Shown: positions 1 through 9,866, counted from the first letter of the stretch. The stretch: 64,000 bases of DNA from CALOAD01 sp942491415 (GCA_942491415.1 CALOAD010000020.1:310001-374000); one strand, 5' to 3'. Notes: generated from the letters alone by a model not told the origin. Translations and numbers: made by a program.

Positions 1-19
1 CATTCTAATTTTAAGCGTA

Positions 20-1327
20 TTAAATTTTAGTTGTTTTTACATTTTTATTTTCGACAAAAACAAGTGAAATACTTTCGTCAGGTAGTTTTTCTTGAAGATG
101 TTTAATTATTGAATCTTTTGCATTGTTGGAAATCGTAGTTATTAAAGTCATTCCACTTTGCACAAGTTTTATTAAATCGTTTGAGTATTTTTCAAAAAAT
201 ACAATATCAGGATGCTGAAATTCAATATGTTTTAATGCTTTTTCGATATTAAATATGGTAGATTCCGCCAGCTCGACTTGAGTTATGCCGTTTAGTTTTT
301 CTTTTGTTAGAGATTCTATTGTAATGATGTTTTTAGAAATTAAAGACATAGAATCTAATAAAGAATAAGCAAAGGCAATACTTTCGGTCTCATTATCGCT
401 GCAAATCAACACGAGTGAGGTTGAGGTGATGTTTTTTTTATTTTCTTCATTTATATTGTATTGTGATAATTTTTTAAAAGGGGCAAAGGGTTTTAAAGTA
501 ATGCTTTCACCATCACAAGAAGGAAATACTGAACATAAAACAGTAAAAACCTTTTGCTGGTAAGTAGTTTTGAATTTTTCAAGCTGAGGAACTTCTGTAG
601 TTAAAGAATTCAAGTTTGATAATTTTTTTAAAACACTTGTAAATACTGGGGTTAAAAGCCTTGGGATAGATCCTTTTTCTTGTAATTGATGGTTTAGTTT
701 GAATTTTACGGTTAATCCTGAAGGGGCAGGTTGTAAAATTATTTCTTCGGCGTTTTCATAAATTGCCTGGTTTATCAGGGATTTAATAATGGCTTTAATT
801 TGTTCGTCGTCGTGATTTTCGGTAGAAAGCTGTTCTTGCCAGTTAAAGGACTCATTAGTTTGTGTTTCTACATTTGTTTCGTCTGTATAATTTTCTTTGA
901 TTGCCTTTTGGATAAGTCTTTCGGAAACAATAATAGGTTCCAGGTTTAAATTGTCATTATTTAAAACATTTACAACGGTGAAAAGTTCCATAGGGTCAGC
1001 CATTGCAATAGTTAAAATATCTTCAATTTTAAAAAGAGGGATTATTCTATATTTTTGAGCATTTTCTTTTGAAATGTACTTTAAACAGGCTTTATCAAGT
1101 GAATAATCTGCCAGGTTTACATACGGAATTCGAAGTTTTGATTCAATAAATTCTAAAAGAACTTTTTCTGAAATCATTTTAAGCTCTATCAGAGATTGTC
1201 CCAAGTTTTTTTCGTTGTTTTGGGAATATTCTTCTGCTTTTAAAAGGTTATCAAAGCTGATAAATCCTTCTCTGACAAGACCGTGTTTTATTTTTTCAAC
1301 TGTTTTATTAGTTAAAGTTTCTTGCAT
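20..1327 (-). CDS. Degenerate GspE/PilB-like (type II secretion/type IV pilus ATPase family) protein
   Basis: The 435-aa protein follows the layout of GspE/PilB ATPases. An MshEN-like N-terminal domain covers about residues 10-150 and a degenerate ATPase core covers about 170-430. The core keeps NIITIE (333-338), which family members have before the Asp box, and HPDIVFFE (372-379) at the Walker B position. The P-loop, expected as GPTGSGKST, reads CSDNETES around residue 309, and the histidine of the His box is missing. ATP hydrolysis is therefore unlikely. I infer a regulatory or scaffold paralogue of a pilus/secretion motor. It is the last gene of a leftward cluster, 5 bp after a receiver protein, so a two-component link is plausible. 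The family call is good; the role is open. Confidence 0.7.
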   Translation of the reverse strand: MQETLTNKTVEKIKHGLVREGFISFDNLLKAEEYSQNNEKNLGQSLIELKMISEKVLLEFIESKLRIPYVNLADYSLDKACLKYISKENAQKYRIIPLFKIEDILTIAMADPMELFTVVNVLNNDNLNLEPIIVSERLIQKAIKENYTDETNVETQTNESFNWQEQLSTENHDDEQIKAIIKSLINQAIYENAEEIILQPAPSGLTVKFKLNHQLQEKGSIPRLLTPVFTSVLKKLSNLNSLTTEVPQLEKFKTTYQQKVFTVLCSVFPSCDGESITLKPFAPFKKLSQYNINEENKKNITSTSLVLICSDNETESIAFAYSLLDSMSLISKNIITIESLTKEKLNGITQVELAESTIFNIEKALKHIEFQHPDIVFFEKYSNDLIKLVQSGMTLITTISNNAKDSIIKHLQEKLPDESISLVFVENKNVKTTKI

Positions 1328-1332
1328 AAATT

Positions 1333-1716
1333 TTAGTTTAATCCTAGATAGTTTTTAACCTTTTCAACGACTTCTATGATTTCGAAAGGCTTTGTTATGT
1401 ATTCGTTTGCCCCGGTTTCTTCTCCAATTGCTTTATCTTCTTCCTGTGATCTTGCAGTTATCATAATAATAGGGATATCTTTATATTTTGCATCAAATTT
1501 TAAAAGTCTACATACTTTATAACCATTGATTTTAGGCATCATAACATCCAAAATCACAAGATCCGGCATTTCCTTTTTGGCAATGTTTAAGGCTTCTTCT
1601 CCGTCAAAAGCAGTCAGACAGTTTATTCCATCGGCTTCGAGCATGAATTTTAATGTTTCAACTATATCTCGTTCATCATCTACGATTAAAACTTTTTTAG
1701 GATTATTCTCAGACAT
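1333..1716 (-). CDS. Single-domain response regulator (CheY-like receiver)
   Basis: This 127-aa protein consists of one complete receiver domain and no output domain. It shows the acidic pair D13-D14, the phospho-acceptor D57 in VILDVMMP, T87 in MITAR and K109 in YITKPF, so it should be phosphorylated normally. It lies between the hybrid histidine kinase upstream and the degenerate GspE-like gene downstream, all on the same strand with short gaps. It is probably the phosphorylation partner of that kinase, passing the signal by protein-protein contact. Its real target (pilus, flagellum or other) cannot be read from the sequence. Confidence 0.9.
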   Translation of the reverse strand: MSENNPKKVLIVDDERDIVETLKFMLEADGINCLTAFDGEEALNIAKKEMPDLVILDVMMPKINGYKVCRLLKFDAKYKDIPIIMITARSQEEDKAIGEETGANEYITKPFEIIEVVEKVKNYLGLN

Positions 1717-1746
1717 TTTTGCTTCCTTTAATTTTACTATAGGCTA

Positions 1747-3861
1747 TTATTTTGGAATTTTTAATTGTTCAATAGATTTGTTACTAAGTGAGTTCAACGA
1801 TTGTTCGATCAATTCTTCAGCGTTTATAGCATTTTCCGGATATACGGAAGTTCCTATAAGTGTATCAGAAAAGTCATATTCGGATAAATTATTAAGCGTA
1901 TTTGCTATTTTATAAGCTTTTAGCTTAGTTGTATTAGGCAAAATAGCTTGTAGATATTGTTTTTTACCTTTTTCTGAAGTAAATACTTTTGCTTTGAAGT
2001 GCTTTTCAAGCAGAGTATTTGATCCGTTTTTGCTTGCTATTATGAAAGATTTTTCATTTGTTTTAAGTTCTTCTATTGTAAGAAGAGCGAGGTTGGAATG
2101 ATTGTATTTTGCGTGTTGTAGAGCTTTGTCCATCTCAAGAATAAAAGTGTTTTCTTGATTTGCAACAGGCAAAATAAATGAGAATTTTGTTCCTTTGCCT
2201 TCTTCACTTTCAAGCCAAATTTGTCCTCTATGTGCATCAATTAGCTGTTTGGCAATGGGAAGTCCGAGTCCTGTTCCGCCAACTTCACGGCTTAAGGAGC
2301 TTTCAATTTGTTGGAATTTGTCAAATACTTTTGGGATGTCTTCTTTTTTGATTCCAATTCCGCTATCTTCAACTGTTATTTGAACATAACCTCCGGTCAA
2401 AAGTTCTTTAGGCTTGGTCTCAAGTGAGGAAGGGTCAATAAAAATTTTTGAATTGTCCAGCTCGGGTTTTGCAACGGTTTTGGCTTGAAGTTTTATTGTT
2501 CCGTCTTCTTGAGTGAATTTTACTGCGTTTGAAACCAAGTTTGATAAAACTTGTTCGATTCTTTGGAGGTCGATATAAATTTGAGGCATTTCATCATCCA
2601 TATCGATGTTTATGGTTATATTTTTCTTTTGCGCCAGATTATCGAAGGTGTTTTTTACAAACTCGAGCGGTTCTGAAATTTTTGTAGCGTTGAACCTGTA
2701 TTCCATTTTTCCTGCCTCAATTTTAGAAAGGTCAAGAAGATCGTTGATGATGCCTGAAAGTCTTTTTACATTCCGTTTTGCCATGTTTAAGAAATTATTC
2801 ATGGCTGTAGATATTTCTCCGGTTTTTCCACTGAGCATAATGTCTAAAGAGTTTTTAATGGCTGTAAGTGGTGTTCTGAGTTCATGAGATACTATTGATA
2901 TAAACTCAGATTTAAGTTTTTCAAGTTTTTCAAGTTTTATATTTGTTTCTTTAATTTCTTCGTATAGTAAAGCACTTTCTAAAGGTAGTGAAACTTGTTT
3001 GACCACTGTCTGGAAGCAGGTTGAATCTTCTCCGCTGAGAGAGTTTTCTCTCAATATTTCAACTGTGCCGAAAAATTTGTCCGATGTTGATATTGGTGAG
3101 AATAAATTATCAAACCTTAATATATCGAGGTCATATTCGCCTGATTTGTGGCTGGAGTGTTTTTCGACAATTATATTATCAATAAGTAGTTCAAACGGGG
3201 TTTTTTGGTTTTCAAATAAGTTTTTATAGCCGATCATTGCTCTGAGTTTAAGAGCCTGTTCGAGTCTTTCTGTAATTGGATGAAGAGAGTTTATTATTAA
3301 ACTTGCGTTTTGAGAATCATTAATAACTAAGGTTGAGCAAAGAGCGTAATTTAAGCTTTTTTCCAGACCGTCGTTCATTATATTTATTAATTTTGTCTTA
3401 TCTAAAGTACCTGCAAGCTGTGAGCTGGTGTTATAAAGTACATTAAGTTGATATAAGCTTCTTGCAAGTTCGCTGTTATTGGTGTAGAGGATATCTAAAA
3501 GTTTTTTTATTCTTAAGTGGGCATTTACGGTTGCAATTAAAATATTATCGTTAAATGGTTCGGTTATATAACCGTCCGCACCTACCATCACTTCTTCTTG
3601 AGAGGTTTCTTTGGAAGTGAGCAGTATTATTTGAATATCATTGGTTTGTCCTTGTAGTTTAAGTTTTTTGCAAATGGTCGAAGTGTTTAAGTTTTTGCAA
3701 GAGGAATCTACAATTGCGATATCCGGTAAAAATTCGTTTGTTGCACGAAAAGCTTCTTGCTCATTTCCTGCGACTCTTATCTCGTAGTTAATAGTCGTTA
3801 GTAAATTAGCTATATTCGTTATTATTTGGGAGTTTTCACCAACTAGTAAAATTTTTGACAT
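1747..3861 (-). CDS. Hybrid sensor histidine kinase with degenerate receiver, GAF-like, HisKA and HATPase domains
   Basis: The 704-aa protein has no membrane segments. Residues 1-120 form a receiver that keeps the phospho-acceptor D52. It has lost the usual DD pair (GEN at 8-10), and the conserved Lys is Glu in YITEPF. Residues about 140-300 look GAF-like. HisKA follows with VSHELRTP and H326, then a HATPase domain with N448 (NLVSNAVKF), the G1 box DSGIG and GGTGLGLPIA near 530. Residues 570-704 resemble a degenerate GGDEF domain, ending in IGTSVYPENAINAEEL. It is a cytoplasmic kinase at the head of a three-gene cluster and probably signals to the receiver protein downstream. The degenerate input receiver suggests phosphorylation-independent control. 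Confidence 0.88.
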   Translation of the reverse strand: MSKILLVGENSQIITNIANLLTTINYEIRVAGNEQEAFRATNEFLPDIAIVDSSCKNLNTSTICKKLKLQGQTNDIQIILLTSKETSQEEVMVGADGYITEPFNDNILIATVNAHLRIKKLLDILYTNNSELARSLYQLNVLYNTSSQLAGTLDKTKLINIMNDGLEKSLNYALCSTLVINDSQNASLIINSLHPITERLEQALKLRAMIGYKNLFENQKTPFELLIDNIIVEKHSSHKSGEYDLDILRFDNLFSPISTSDKFFGTVEILRENSLSGEDSTCFQTVVKQVSLPLESALLYEEIKETNIKLEKLEKLKSEFISIVSHELRTPLTAIKNSLDIMLSGKTGEISTAMNNFLNMAKRNVKRLSGIINDLLDLSKIEAGKMEYRFNATKISEPLEFVKNTFDNLAQKKNITINIDMDDEMPQIYIDLQRIEQVLSNLVSNAVKFTQEDGTIKLQAKTVAKPELDNSKIFIDPSSLETKPKELLTGGYVQITVEDSGIGIKKEDIPKVFDKFQQIESSLSREVGGTGLGLPIAKQLIDAHRGQIWLESEEGKGTKFSFILPVANQENTFILEMDKALQHAKYNHSNLALLTIEELKTNEKSFIIASKNGSNTLLEKHFKAKVFTSEKGKKQYLQAILPNTTKLKAYKIANTLNNLSEYDFSDTLIGTSVYPENAINAEELIEQSLNSLSNKSIEQLKIPK

Positions 3862-3977
3862 GCTTTAACGTACACTTTTATTTATCCTATTTACTATTTT
3901 ACCATTTACAAAGTATATTCGGTAAAAATACATTGCTTGTAATTAAAAGATTATACAAACTTTTGATTTAGTCTTAT

Positions 3978-4006
3978 TTTACTAATATCAATTAAGGTTA
4001 TATAAT
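3978..4006 (+). promoter_or_regulatory. Candidate sigma-70-type promoter for aroCKB
   Basis: A TATAAT hexamer lies at 4001-4006. TTTACT, a 4/6 match to TTGACA, lies at 3978-3983 with 17-bp spacing. The site is 33 bp upstream of aroC in the gap shared with the divergent kinase gene. It is inferred from sequence alone. Confidence 0.45.
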
Positions 4007-4038
4007 AACTATGGACGAGACTAAAAACGGTATAAAAA

Positions 4039-5229
4039 ATGACTTTTAGATATCTTACATCGGGTGAATCACATGGGAAATGCCTCAATGCTATAATTGA
4101 AGGGGTTCCTGCAGGAATAGAAATAGATGAATCCGATATAAATAAACATTTAGCCCGAAGACAAGTTGGGTATGGTCGTGGTGGCAGGATGTTAATAGAA
4201 AAAGATAAAGTTAAAATTAATTCGGGTGTCCGGCATGGATATACTACTGGTGCGCCTATTTGTCTTGAAATAGAAAATAATGATTTTGAAAACTGGAAAA
4301 TTCCAATGTCAACAAGTCCTGTGGATGTTAAAAATTCTGAAATTCAACAGCTTGTTGCTGAAAAAAAGATAACAAGGGTGCGCCCCGGACACGCAGATTT
4401 GACGGGAGCTTTAAAATATAACCATAAAGATATAAGAGATATTTTGGAGCGTTCAAGCGCACGTGAGACAGCTATAAGAGTGGCTGTCGGAGCTTTGGCT
4501 CAAATAATTCTTGAGAAATTTGATATAGAAATATTTAGTCATGTATTGAGAGTCGGATCGGTTAAAGTTAAAAATTTATCTTCGGAATATTCTGAAATTA
4601 AGGCTGTTGCTGAAAAATCGGATTTGCGTTGTGCTGATAATGATGCAGCGAATGAAATGAGGGATTTAATCGATAAAACAAAAGAGGCAGGGGATACATT
4701 AGGCGGTGTTTTTGAAGTTGTTGCTTTGAATGTGCCCGTTGGTCTTGGAAGTTTTGTACATTGGGATCGAAAAATAGATGGGCTTATAGCTCAAGCTATG
4801 ATGAGTATTCCAGCGGTGAAGTCTGTTGAAATGGGTATTGGTGTTGATGTTGCAATTACGCCGGGTTCTCAGGTTCATGATGAGATTTATCCTAAAGAAA
4901 ATACAGGTGAGTATATTAGAAAAACCAATAATGCCGGAGGTATTGAAGGGGGAATGACGAACGGAGCCCCTATTGTTGTAAAATCAGCAATGAAACCGAT
5001 TCCGACAATGAAAACACCTTTAGAGTCCATAAATATTGAAACTCAACAGGCGCAGCAGGCTCATTTTGAAAGATCTGATGTTTGTGCGGTTCCTGCAGCA
5101 GGAGTGGTGGGAGAAGCTATGTTGGCAAATGTTTTAGTTGCTGAATTTTTGGAAAAATTTGGCGGAGACAGTTATGATGAAATAAAGGCAAATTATAACC
5201 ATTACTGTGAAATGTACAGGCAAAGATAA
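4039..5229 (+). CDS. aroC: Chorismate synthase
   Basis: AroC converts 5-enolpyruvylshikimate-3-phosphate to chorismate, the last common step of the shikimate pathway, using reduced FMN. The 396-aa length is normal. Family signatures are visible: the N-terminal SGESHG, the Arg-rich GYGRGGRM region, RPGHADLTGALKY near 117-129, and a C-terminal block with AGGIEGGMTNG. It is the first gene of aroC-aroK-aroB, which are nearly contiguous, so the three are co-transcribed. Its stop lies 1 bp before the aroK start. Confidence 0.97.
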   Translation: MTFRYLTSGESHGKCLNAIIEGVPAGIEIDESDINKHLARRQVGYGRGGRMLIEKDKVKINSGVRHGYTTGAPICLEIENNDFENWKIPMSTSPVDVKNSEIQQLVAEKKITRVRPGHADLTGALKYNHKDIRDILERSSARETAIRVAVGALAQIILEKFDIEIFSHVLRVGSVKVKNLSSEYSEIKAVAEKSDLRCADNDAANEMRDLIDKTKEAGDTLGGVFEVVALNVPVGLGSFVHWDRKIDGLIAQAMMSIPAVKSVEMGIGVDVAITPGSQVHDEIYPKENTGEYIRKTNNAGGIEGGMTNGAPIVVKSAMKPIPTMKTPLESINIETQQAQQAHFERSDVCAVPAAGVVGEAMLANVLVAEFLEKFGGDSYDEIKANYNHYCEMYRQR

Positions 5230-5230
5230 A

Positions 5231-5776
5231 ATGAATGATATTGATAATAAATTAAATATAGTTTTGATTGGACTTATGGGGTCGGGAAAAACTACAGTGG
5301 GCAAGGTTTTAGCTCAAAAGCTTAAGGTCTCTTTTGTTGATACGGATTCTATAATTGAGAGGGAAGCACAAAAGACAATTAATGAAATTTTTGAGCAGTA
5401 CGGAGAGCAATTGTTTCGACAATTGGAGCGGAAAACTGTCCAAAAAGTCGCCTCTACTTTAGGAAAAGTTATTTCTACGGGTGGTGGAATTGTTGAAAAA
5501 TTTGAAAACATTGAGGATTTAAAAAAGAATGGCGTAGTTTTTTATCTTCAGGCATTACCCGAAGAATTATTTAATAGAATTAAAAAGGATAATAAAAGAC
5601 CTTTGTTAAAGGATCCAAACCCTCTTGGGGTAATGAAAAAGCTTTATGAAAAACGTAAAGAGTCTTATGAGGCAGCAAATGAAGTGATAGATACGACAGG
5701 AAAACAGTCGTTTGAAATAGTAAATGAGATTTTGGAAAAATATAGTAATTATGAAAAATCAGACTGTAAATGTTAA
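5231..5776 (+). CDS. aroK: Shikimate kinase
   Basis: AroK phosphorylates shikimate at O3 with ATP. The protein has the P-loop GLMGSGKTT near its N-terminus, the DTD motif that binds shikimate, RQLER, and the GGG of STGGGIVE. I use the ATG at 5231 rather than a GTG at 5207 because it gives the normal length (181 aa) and follows the aroC stop with a 1-bp gap. The 3' end overlaps the aroB start by 26 bp. It belongs to the aroCKB operon. Confidence 0.95.
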   Translation: MNDIDNKLNIVLIGLMGSGKTTVGKVLAQKLKVSFVDTDSIIEREAQKTINEIFEQYGEQLFRQLERKTVQKVASTLGKVISTGGGIVEKFENIEDLKKNGVVFYLQALPEELFNRIKKDNKRPLLKDPNPLGVMKKLYEKRKESYEAANEVIDTTGKQSFEIVNEILEKYSNYEKSDCKC

Positions 5777-6875
5777 AATTCCGGCTTTGAAAGAGGTTGG
5801 ATATCCTATTATTATTGGAGAAAATCTTTTAGAAAATACGGGTGAATTTATAAAAAAATATACGAAGGCGAATAAATTGGCAGTTGTTACAAATTCGACC
5901 GTGTATGATCTTTTTGGTGAAAAAGTAAAGAAAAACTTTGAGAATAGTGGTTTTAATGTAAAATTTATAATTCTTGAAGATGGTGAAAAATATAAAAATA
6001 TAAAATCTTTAAATAAAATTTGGGATGAGGTTCTTGAATTTAAGCTAGAGCGCAAAGATGCACTGGTTGCGCTAGGTGGCGGTGTGATAGGTGATATTGC
6101 AGGTTTTGCTGCTGCTAGTTATTTGAGGGGAATTGATTTTATTCAAATCCCAACTACTTTACTGGCGCAGGTTGATTCGTCAGTGGGTGGAAAAGTGGCG
6201 ATTAATCACCCTTTAGGAAAAAATATGATAGGTGCTTTTTATCAACCTAAATTAGTTTTGAGCGATATTAAAACATTGGAAAGTTTACCATTAGAGCAAC
6301 TTAAAACAGGCTTGGCAGAGGTTTTAAAGTATAGTTTTATTGAGAAGACGTGTGGATTGAATGAAGATTTTGAAACCAATTTTTTAGAGTATTTAAAGCA
6401 AAATAAAGATTCTATTTTTGCTTTAGATTCTGATGTTATGGTTAAAATAATAGAATACTCTTGTAAATTAAAGGCTGCAGTAGTTAACCAAGATGAAAAA
6501 GAATTAGGGCTTAGAGCTATACTTAATTTTGGACATACGATAGGTCATGCTATAGAAAAATGTACGGAGTATAAGAAGTTTACGCATGGTCAGGCTGTTG
6601 CTATAGGAATGAAGGGTGTTTTTGAGTTGTCGAAAAAGACCGAGTTAATAAATAAAGATTATTTTGATTGTGCTAAAAGTCTTTTAGAACAATATGAAAT
6701 GGATTATAAAATTCCTGATAGTATTACTGAAAAAGAATTAATGTCTGCAATGTATCACGATAAGAAGGTCAATGCAGGTAAAGTTCGATTTGTAATGCCT
6801 ATTGCTTATGGCGAAGTGGGTATTTTTGATGATATTAATTTTGATTTGCTAGAGTCGGTTTTAAAAACGTTGTAG
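5751..6875 (+). CDS. aroB: 3-dehydroquinate synthase
   Basis: AroB makes 3-dehydroquinate from DAHP and needs NAD and a divalent metal. Visible signatures are ALGGGVIGDIAGF (NAD site), IPTTLLAQVDSSVGGK (active site) and NFGHTIGHAIE (metal-binding His). An in-frame ATG at 5724 exists, but the one at 5751 gives the usual N-terminus and 374 aa. The gene overlaps aroK and is the third gene of the operon. No clear terminator follows in the 163-bp gap. Confidence 0.96.
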   Translation: MKNQTVNVKIPALKEVGYPIIIGENLLENTGEFIKKYTKANKLAVVTNSTVYDLFGEKVKKNFENSGFNVKFIILEDGEKYKNIKSLNKIWDEVLEFKLERKDALVALGGGVIGDIAGFAAASYLRGIDFIQIPTTLLAQVDSSVGGKVAINHPLGKNMIGAFYQPKLVLSDIKTLESLPLEQLKTGLAEVLKYSFIEKTCGLNEDFETNFLEYLKQNKDSIFALDSDVMVKIIEYSCKLKAAVVNQDEKELGLRAILNFGHTIGHAIEKCTEYKKFTHGQAVAIGMKGVFELSKKTELINKDYFDCAKSLLEQYEMDYKIPDSITEKELMSAMYHDKKVNAGKVRFVMPIAYGEVGIFDDINFDLLESVLKTL

Positions 6876-7038
6876 AAGTTTTTTGGAAACAAAATATTCT
6901 TAGATTAGTCTTTTTATTGGTATTATCGCTAATATTACAAAAAAAGATTTTCATATAAAATCTCTTGATATTAAGTGCATAAATATATGATAATGAAATA
7001 AGGGAAAAAGTTTTATAATATAAAAATTAAGGTTTAAT

Positions 7039-8895
7039 ATGGTAAAAAGACTAATTTTCACAGTATTGGTTGTTTTGTTTATAGGATTTGCTTTAAAGTC
7101 TTGTATAAATATTGATACTCCTTTAGAGCAAGTAAAATCAGAGGCAGTAAATGCTTTTACGGTAAAAACACCGCCATACCCCGGCAGTTATAAAACTGTT
7201 GAAAAAGACGGTGTTGAGTATATTCAATCAAGAGGTGAAGTGGGTAAATATGGAGGTTCTTTTCATACCTCTGAAATTGGAGAAGGACCCAAAACCTTTA
7301 ATCCTTGGAATGCAAAAGATGCAACTTCTTCAACCTTAGCGGCTTTGATGTTTGATGGTTTAACGTCAACAGATGCGTATACAGGGAAGGTTGTCCCGCA
7401 ATTAGCCAAGAGCATAAAAGTAGATCGTTCAGGCAGGGTTTACACTGTAACTTTGAGAAAAGGTCTAAAATGGAGTGATGGTCAGCCTTTAATGGCAGAT
7501 GATGTTGTTTTTACTTGGCGTGATATTATTTTTGCAGGCTTTGGAAATACAAGTACCAGAGATATTTTGCTTATTGACGGAGAGTTGCCTCGAATAAGTA
7601 AAATTAATGATTTAACTGTTCAATTTATTACGCCAAAACCGTTTGCTCCATTTTTAAGACAGTTGAGTGCAAGTATTGCGCCAAAACATATATTTGAGCC
7701 TATTGTAAAAAAGGGCAAAAAAAAGGATTTTAGTTCTTTTTGGGGTGTTACAACAAAACCTTCAGACTTTGTTGTTAGCGGTAAGTTTAAGCTTGCTGAA
7801 TATATTCCGGCTCAAAGAGTTAAATTTGAACGTAATGAAAATTATTATATGATAGACAAGAAAGGCAATAAGCTTCCTTATCTTGATAGTTATGTTGTTT
7901 TTATTGTTGGTGATTTGAATAACGAAGTTTTGAAGTTTGAGGCTCAAGAGTTGGATTATTTAGGCGTTGGTGGCAGTAAGGTCGCAAGGTTTAAAGAATT
8001 TGAAAAACGTTCAAATTATAAAATGTATAATTTGGGACCAAATACAGGAACTATGTTTCTTTCGTTTAATTTAAATAACCGTAAAAACGAAAAAGGCAAG
8101 TTTTATGTGGATTCTAAGAAGCAAAAATGGTTTAATGATCTAAACTTTAGAGCGGCTGTGGATTATGTCGTAGATCGAGAAAGTATGGTCTTTAATGTTT
8201 TGAGTGGAGTAGGTTCACCTTTGTTTACTGCGGAGAGTTTACCTTCGATTTTCTTGAATGAAAAGTTAAAAAATGGTCATGAACGTAATGTTAAAAAAGC
8301 AAAAGAGCTACTTGAAAAATCTGGTTTTAGCTGGAATAAAGAAGGTATTTTGCTTGATAAAGATGGAAATATAGTTGAGTTTGATTTGACAACGAACGCC
8401 GGAAATACAGAACGTGAATCGACAGGCGTAATGATAAAGGAAGATTTGGAGTCTATTGGAATGAAGGTGAATTTCAAACCTATAGAGTTTAATGTTTTAG
8501 TCGGTAAACTTGTTGATAGTTACCAGTGGGATGCTGTTATAATGGGGCTTACGGGTAGTTCTTTAGAACCTCATGGTGGTCGAAACGTCTGGGATAGTAG
8601 TGGTGCTTTGCATATGTTTAATATGAGAAAGACTGCAGAAGATAAGAAGGCTTCAAGTCTTTTCAGTTGGGAAAAAGAACTGGATTATCTTTTCGAAAAA
8701 GGAGCTCAGGAGCTTGATTATATCAAAAGAAAAGAAATTTATGATAGATACCAGGAAGTGGTTTATGAGCAAAAGCCTTTTATATACTTATATTCATCGT
8801 TAAGGATAGTTGCGGTGAGAAAAAGATTTGGAAATATAACGCCGACACCGTTAGGTGGTGCCATTTATAACCTCGAGGAGATTTACGTTAAATAA
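7039..8895 (+). CDS. Peptide/oligopeptide ABC transporter substrate-binding lipoprotein
   Basis: The 618-aa protein is a family 5 extracellular solute-binding protein (DppA/OppA type). A hydrophobic N-terminus ends at Cys22 (FALKSC), a loose lipobox, so the protein is probably a membrane-anchored lipoprotein. The family pattern is clear: LRKGLKWSDGQPLMADDVVFTW around residues 140-160, later LNNRKNEKG and a vdrESMVFNV segment. It captures peptides outside the cytoplasmic membrane for the two permeases encoded next. Its stop overlaps the permease start by one base. No ATPase gene is present nearby. Confidence 0.92.
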   Translation: MVKRLIFTVLVVLFIGFALKSCINIDTPLEQVKSEAVNAFTVKTPPYPGSYKTVEKDGVEYIQSRGEVGKYGGSFHTSEIGEGPKTFNPWNAKDATSSTLAALMFDGLTSTDAYTGKVVPQLAKSIKVDRSGRVYTVTLRKGLKWSDGQPLMADDVVFTWRDIIFAGFGNTSTRDILLIDGELPRISKINDLTVQFITPKPFAPFLRQLSASIAPKHIFEPIVKKGKKKDFSSFWGVTTKPSDFVVSGKFKLAEYIPAQRVKFERNENYYMIDKKGNKLPYLDSYVVFIVGDLNNEVLKFEAQELDYLGVGGSKVARFKEFEKRSNYKMYNLGPNTGTMFLSFNLNNRKNEKGKFYVDSKKQKWFNDLNFRAAVDYVVDRESMVFNVLSGVGSPLFTAESLPSIFLNEKLKNGHERNVKKAKELLEKSGFSWNKEGILLDKDGNIVEFDLTTNAGNTERESTGVMIKEDLESIGMKVNFKPIEFNVLVGKLVDSYQWDAVIMGLTGSSLEPHGGRNVWDSSGALHMFNMRKTAEDKKASSLFSWEKELDYLFEKGAQELDYIKRKEIYDRYQEVVYEQKPFIYLYSSLRIVAVRKRFGNITPTPLGGAIYNLEEIYVK

Positions 8896-9860
8896 TGTCT
8901 ATTCCTGTATATATACTGAAAAGAATACTTCAAGCCATACCATTATTAATTTTGGTATCTATAATAAGCTTTTTGATTATCAGGCTAAGTCCTGTCGATC
9001 CTTTAGCCGAGCTTAAGCTTAATCCTGCTATTTCTCCGCAGACGCTTGCTGCTGAAAAAGTGAGATTGGGGCTCGATTTACCGCTTCATATGCAGTATTT
9101 TAAATGGTTTGGAAATGCAATACAGGGGAATCTGGGCGTTTCTTCATCAGGAGAATTGGTTGCAAATAGGCTTATGGAAAGGATCCCTAATACTATTTTG
9201 CTTACGTCCGTAACTATTTTGTTTACCTGGATTTTTGGTATTCCGTTAGGGATTTTTGCGGCATTAAACTGGCGGAAGCCTATTGATAGGGTTTTGACCA
9301 TACTTTCTTCTGTCGGTATGGCGATACCATCGTTTTTCTTTGCTCTTTTATTGCTTATTTTTGCCGTAAAAACGGGATTGTTTCCTATAGGCGGGCTTAC
9401 AAGTGCGGGATTTGATTCATTTCCGGCATGGCGAAGGTTCTTTGATGTCGCACACCACTTGTGTTTGCCTGTTTTGGTTCTTTTTACTCTTAGTTTAGCC
9501 GGTTTACAAAGGCAAATGCGTGGAAATTTGCTTGACGTATTGGAATCTGATTATGTTAAATTGGCTCGTGCAAAAGGATTGCCCGAGAATAAGGTTATAT
9601 ATAAACACGCTGTAAGAAATGCAATAAATCCAATGGTAACACTTATAGGGTTTGAATTTGCTTCTTTATTGAGCGGAGCTGCTCTGACCGAATATGTATT
9701 TCAATATCCGGGATTGGGAAGATTGGTTCTTGAAGCGGTTATGAAGTCAGATATAAATCTTGTAATGGCATCGCTTATGATAGGCTCAATTATGCTTGTG
9801 GTAGGCAACTTGCTTGCTGATATTTTACTTAAATTTGTAGATCCGAGGATAGCGCTATAA
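8895..9860 (+). CDS. Peptide ABC transporter permease, DppB type
   Basis: This is a 321-aa inner-membrane permease with about six hydrophobic segments. It starts MSIPVYILKRILQAIPLL, typical of the DppB/OppB family, and carries the EAA loop near ARAKGLPENKVIYKHAVRNA, which contacts the ATPase. The ATG overlaps the stop of the binding-protein gene (TAATG), indicating translational coupling. It pairs with the DppC-type permease that follows 6 bp later. Confidence 0.94.
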   Translation: MSIPVYILKRILQAIPLLILVSIISFLIIRLSPVDPLAELKLNPAISPQTLAAEKVRLGLDLPLHMQYFKWFGNAIQGNLGVSSSGELVANRLMERIPNTILLTSVTILFTWIFGIPLGIFAALNWRKPIDRVLTILSSVGMAIPSFFFALLLLIFAVKTGLFPIGGLTSAGFDSFPAWRRFFDVAHHLCLPVLVLFTLSLAGLQRQMRGNLLDVLESDYVKLARAKGLPENKVIYKHAVRNAINPMVTLIGFEFASLLSGAALTEYVFQYPGLGRLVLEAVMKSDINLVMASLMIGSIMLVVGNLLADILLKFVDPRIAL

Positions 9861-9866
9861 AATATT

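Noticed and set aside
1526..1915. 129-aa + strand ORF across two signalling genes
   Set aside because: It lies antisense to the receiver and kinase genes, without an SD and with no recognisable domain.
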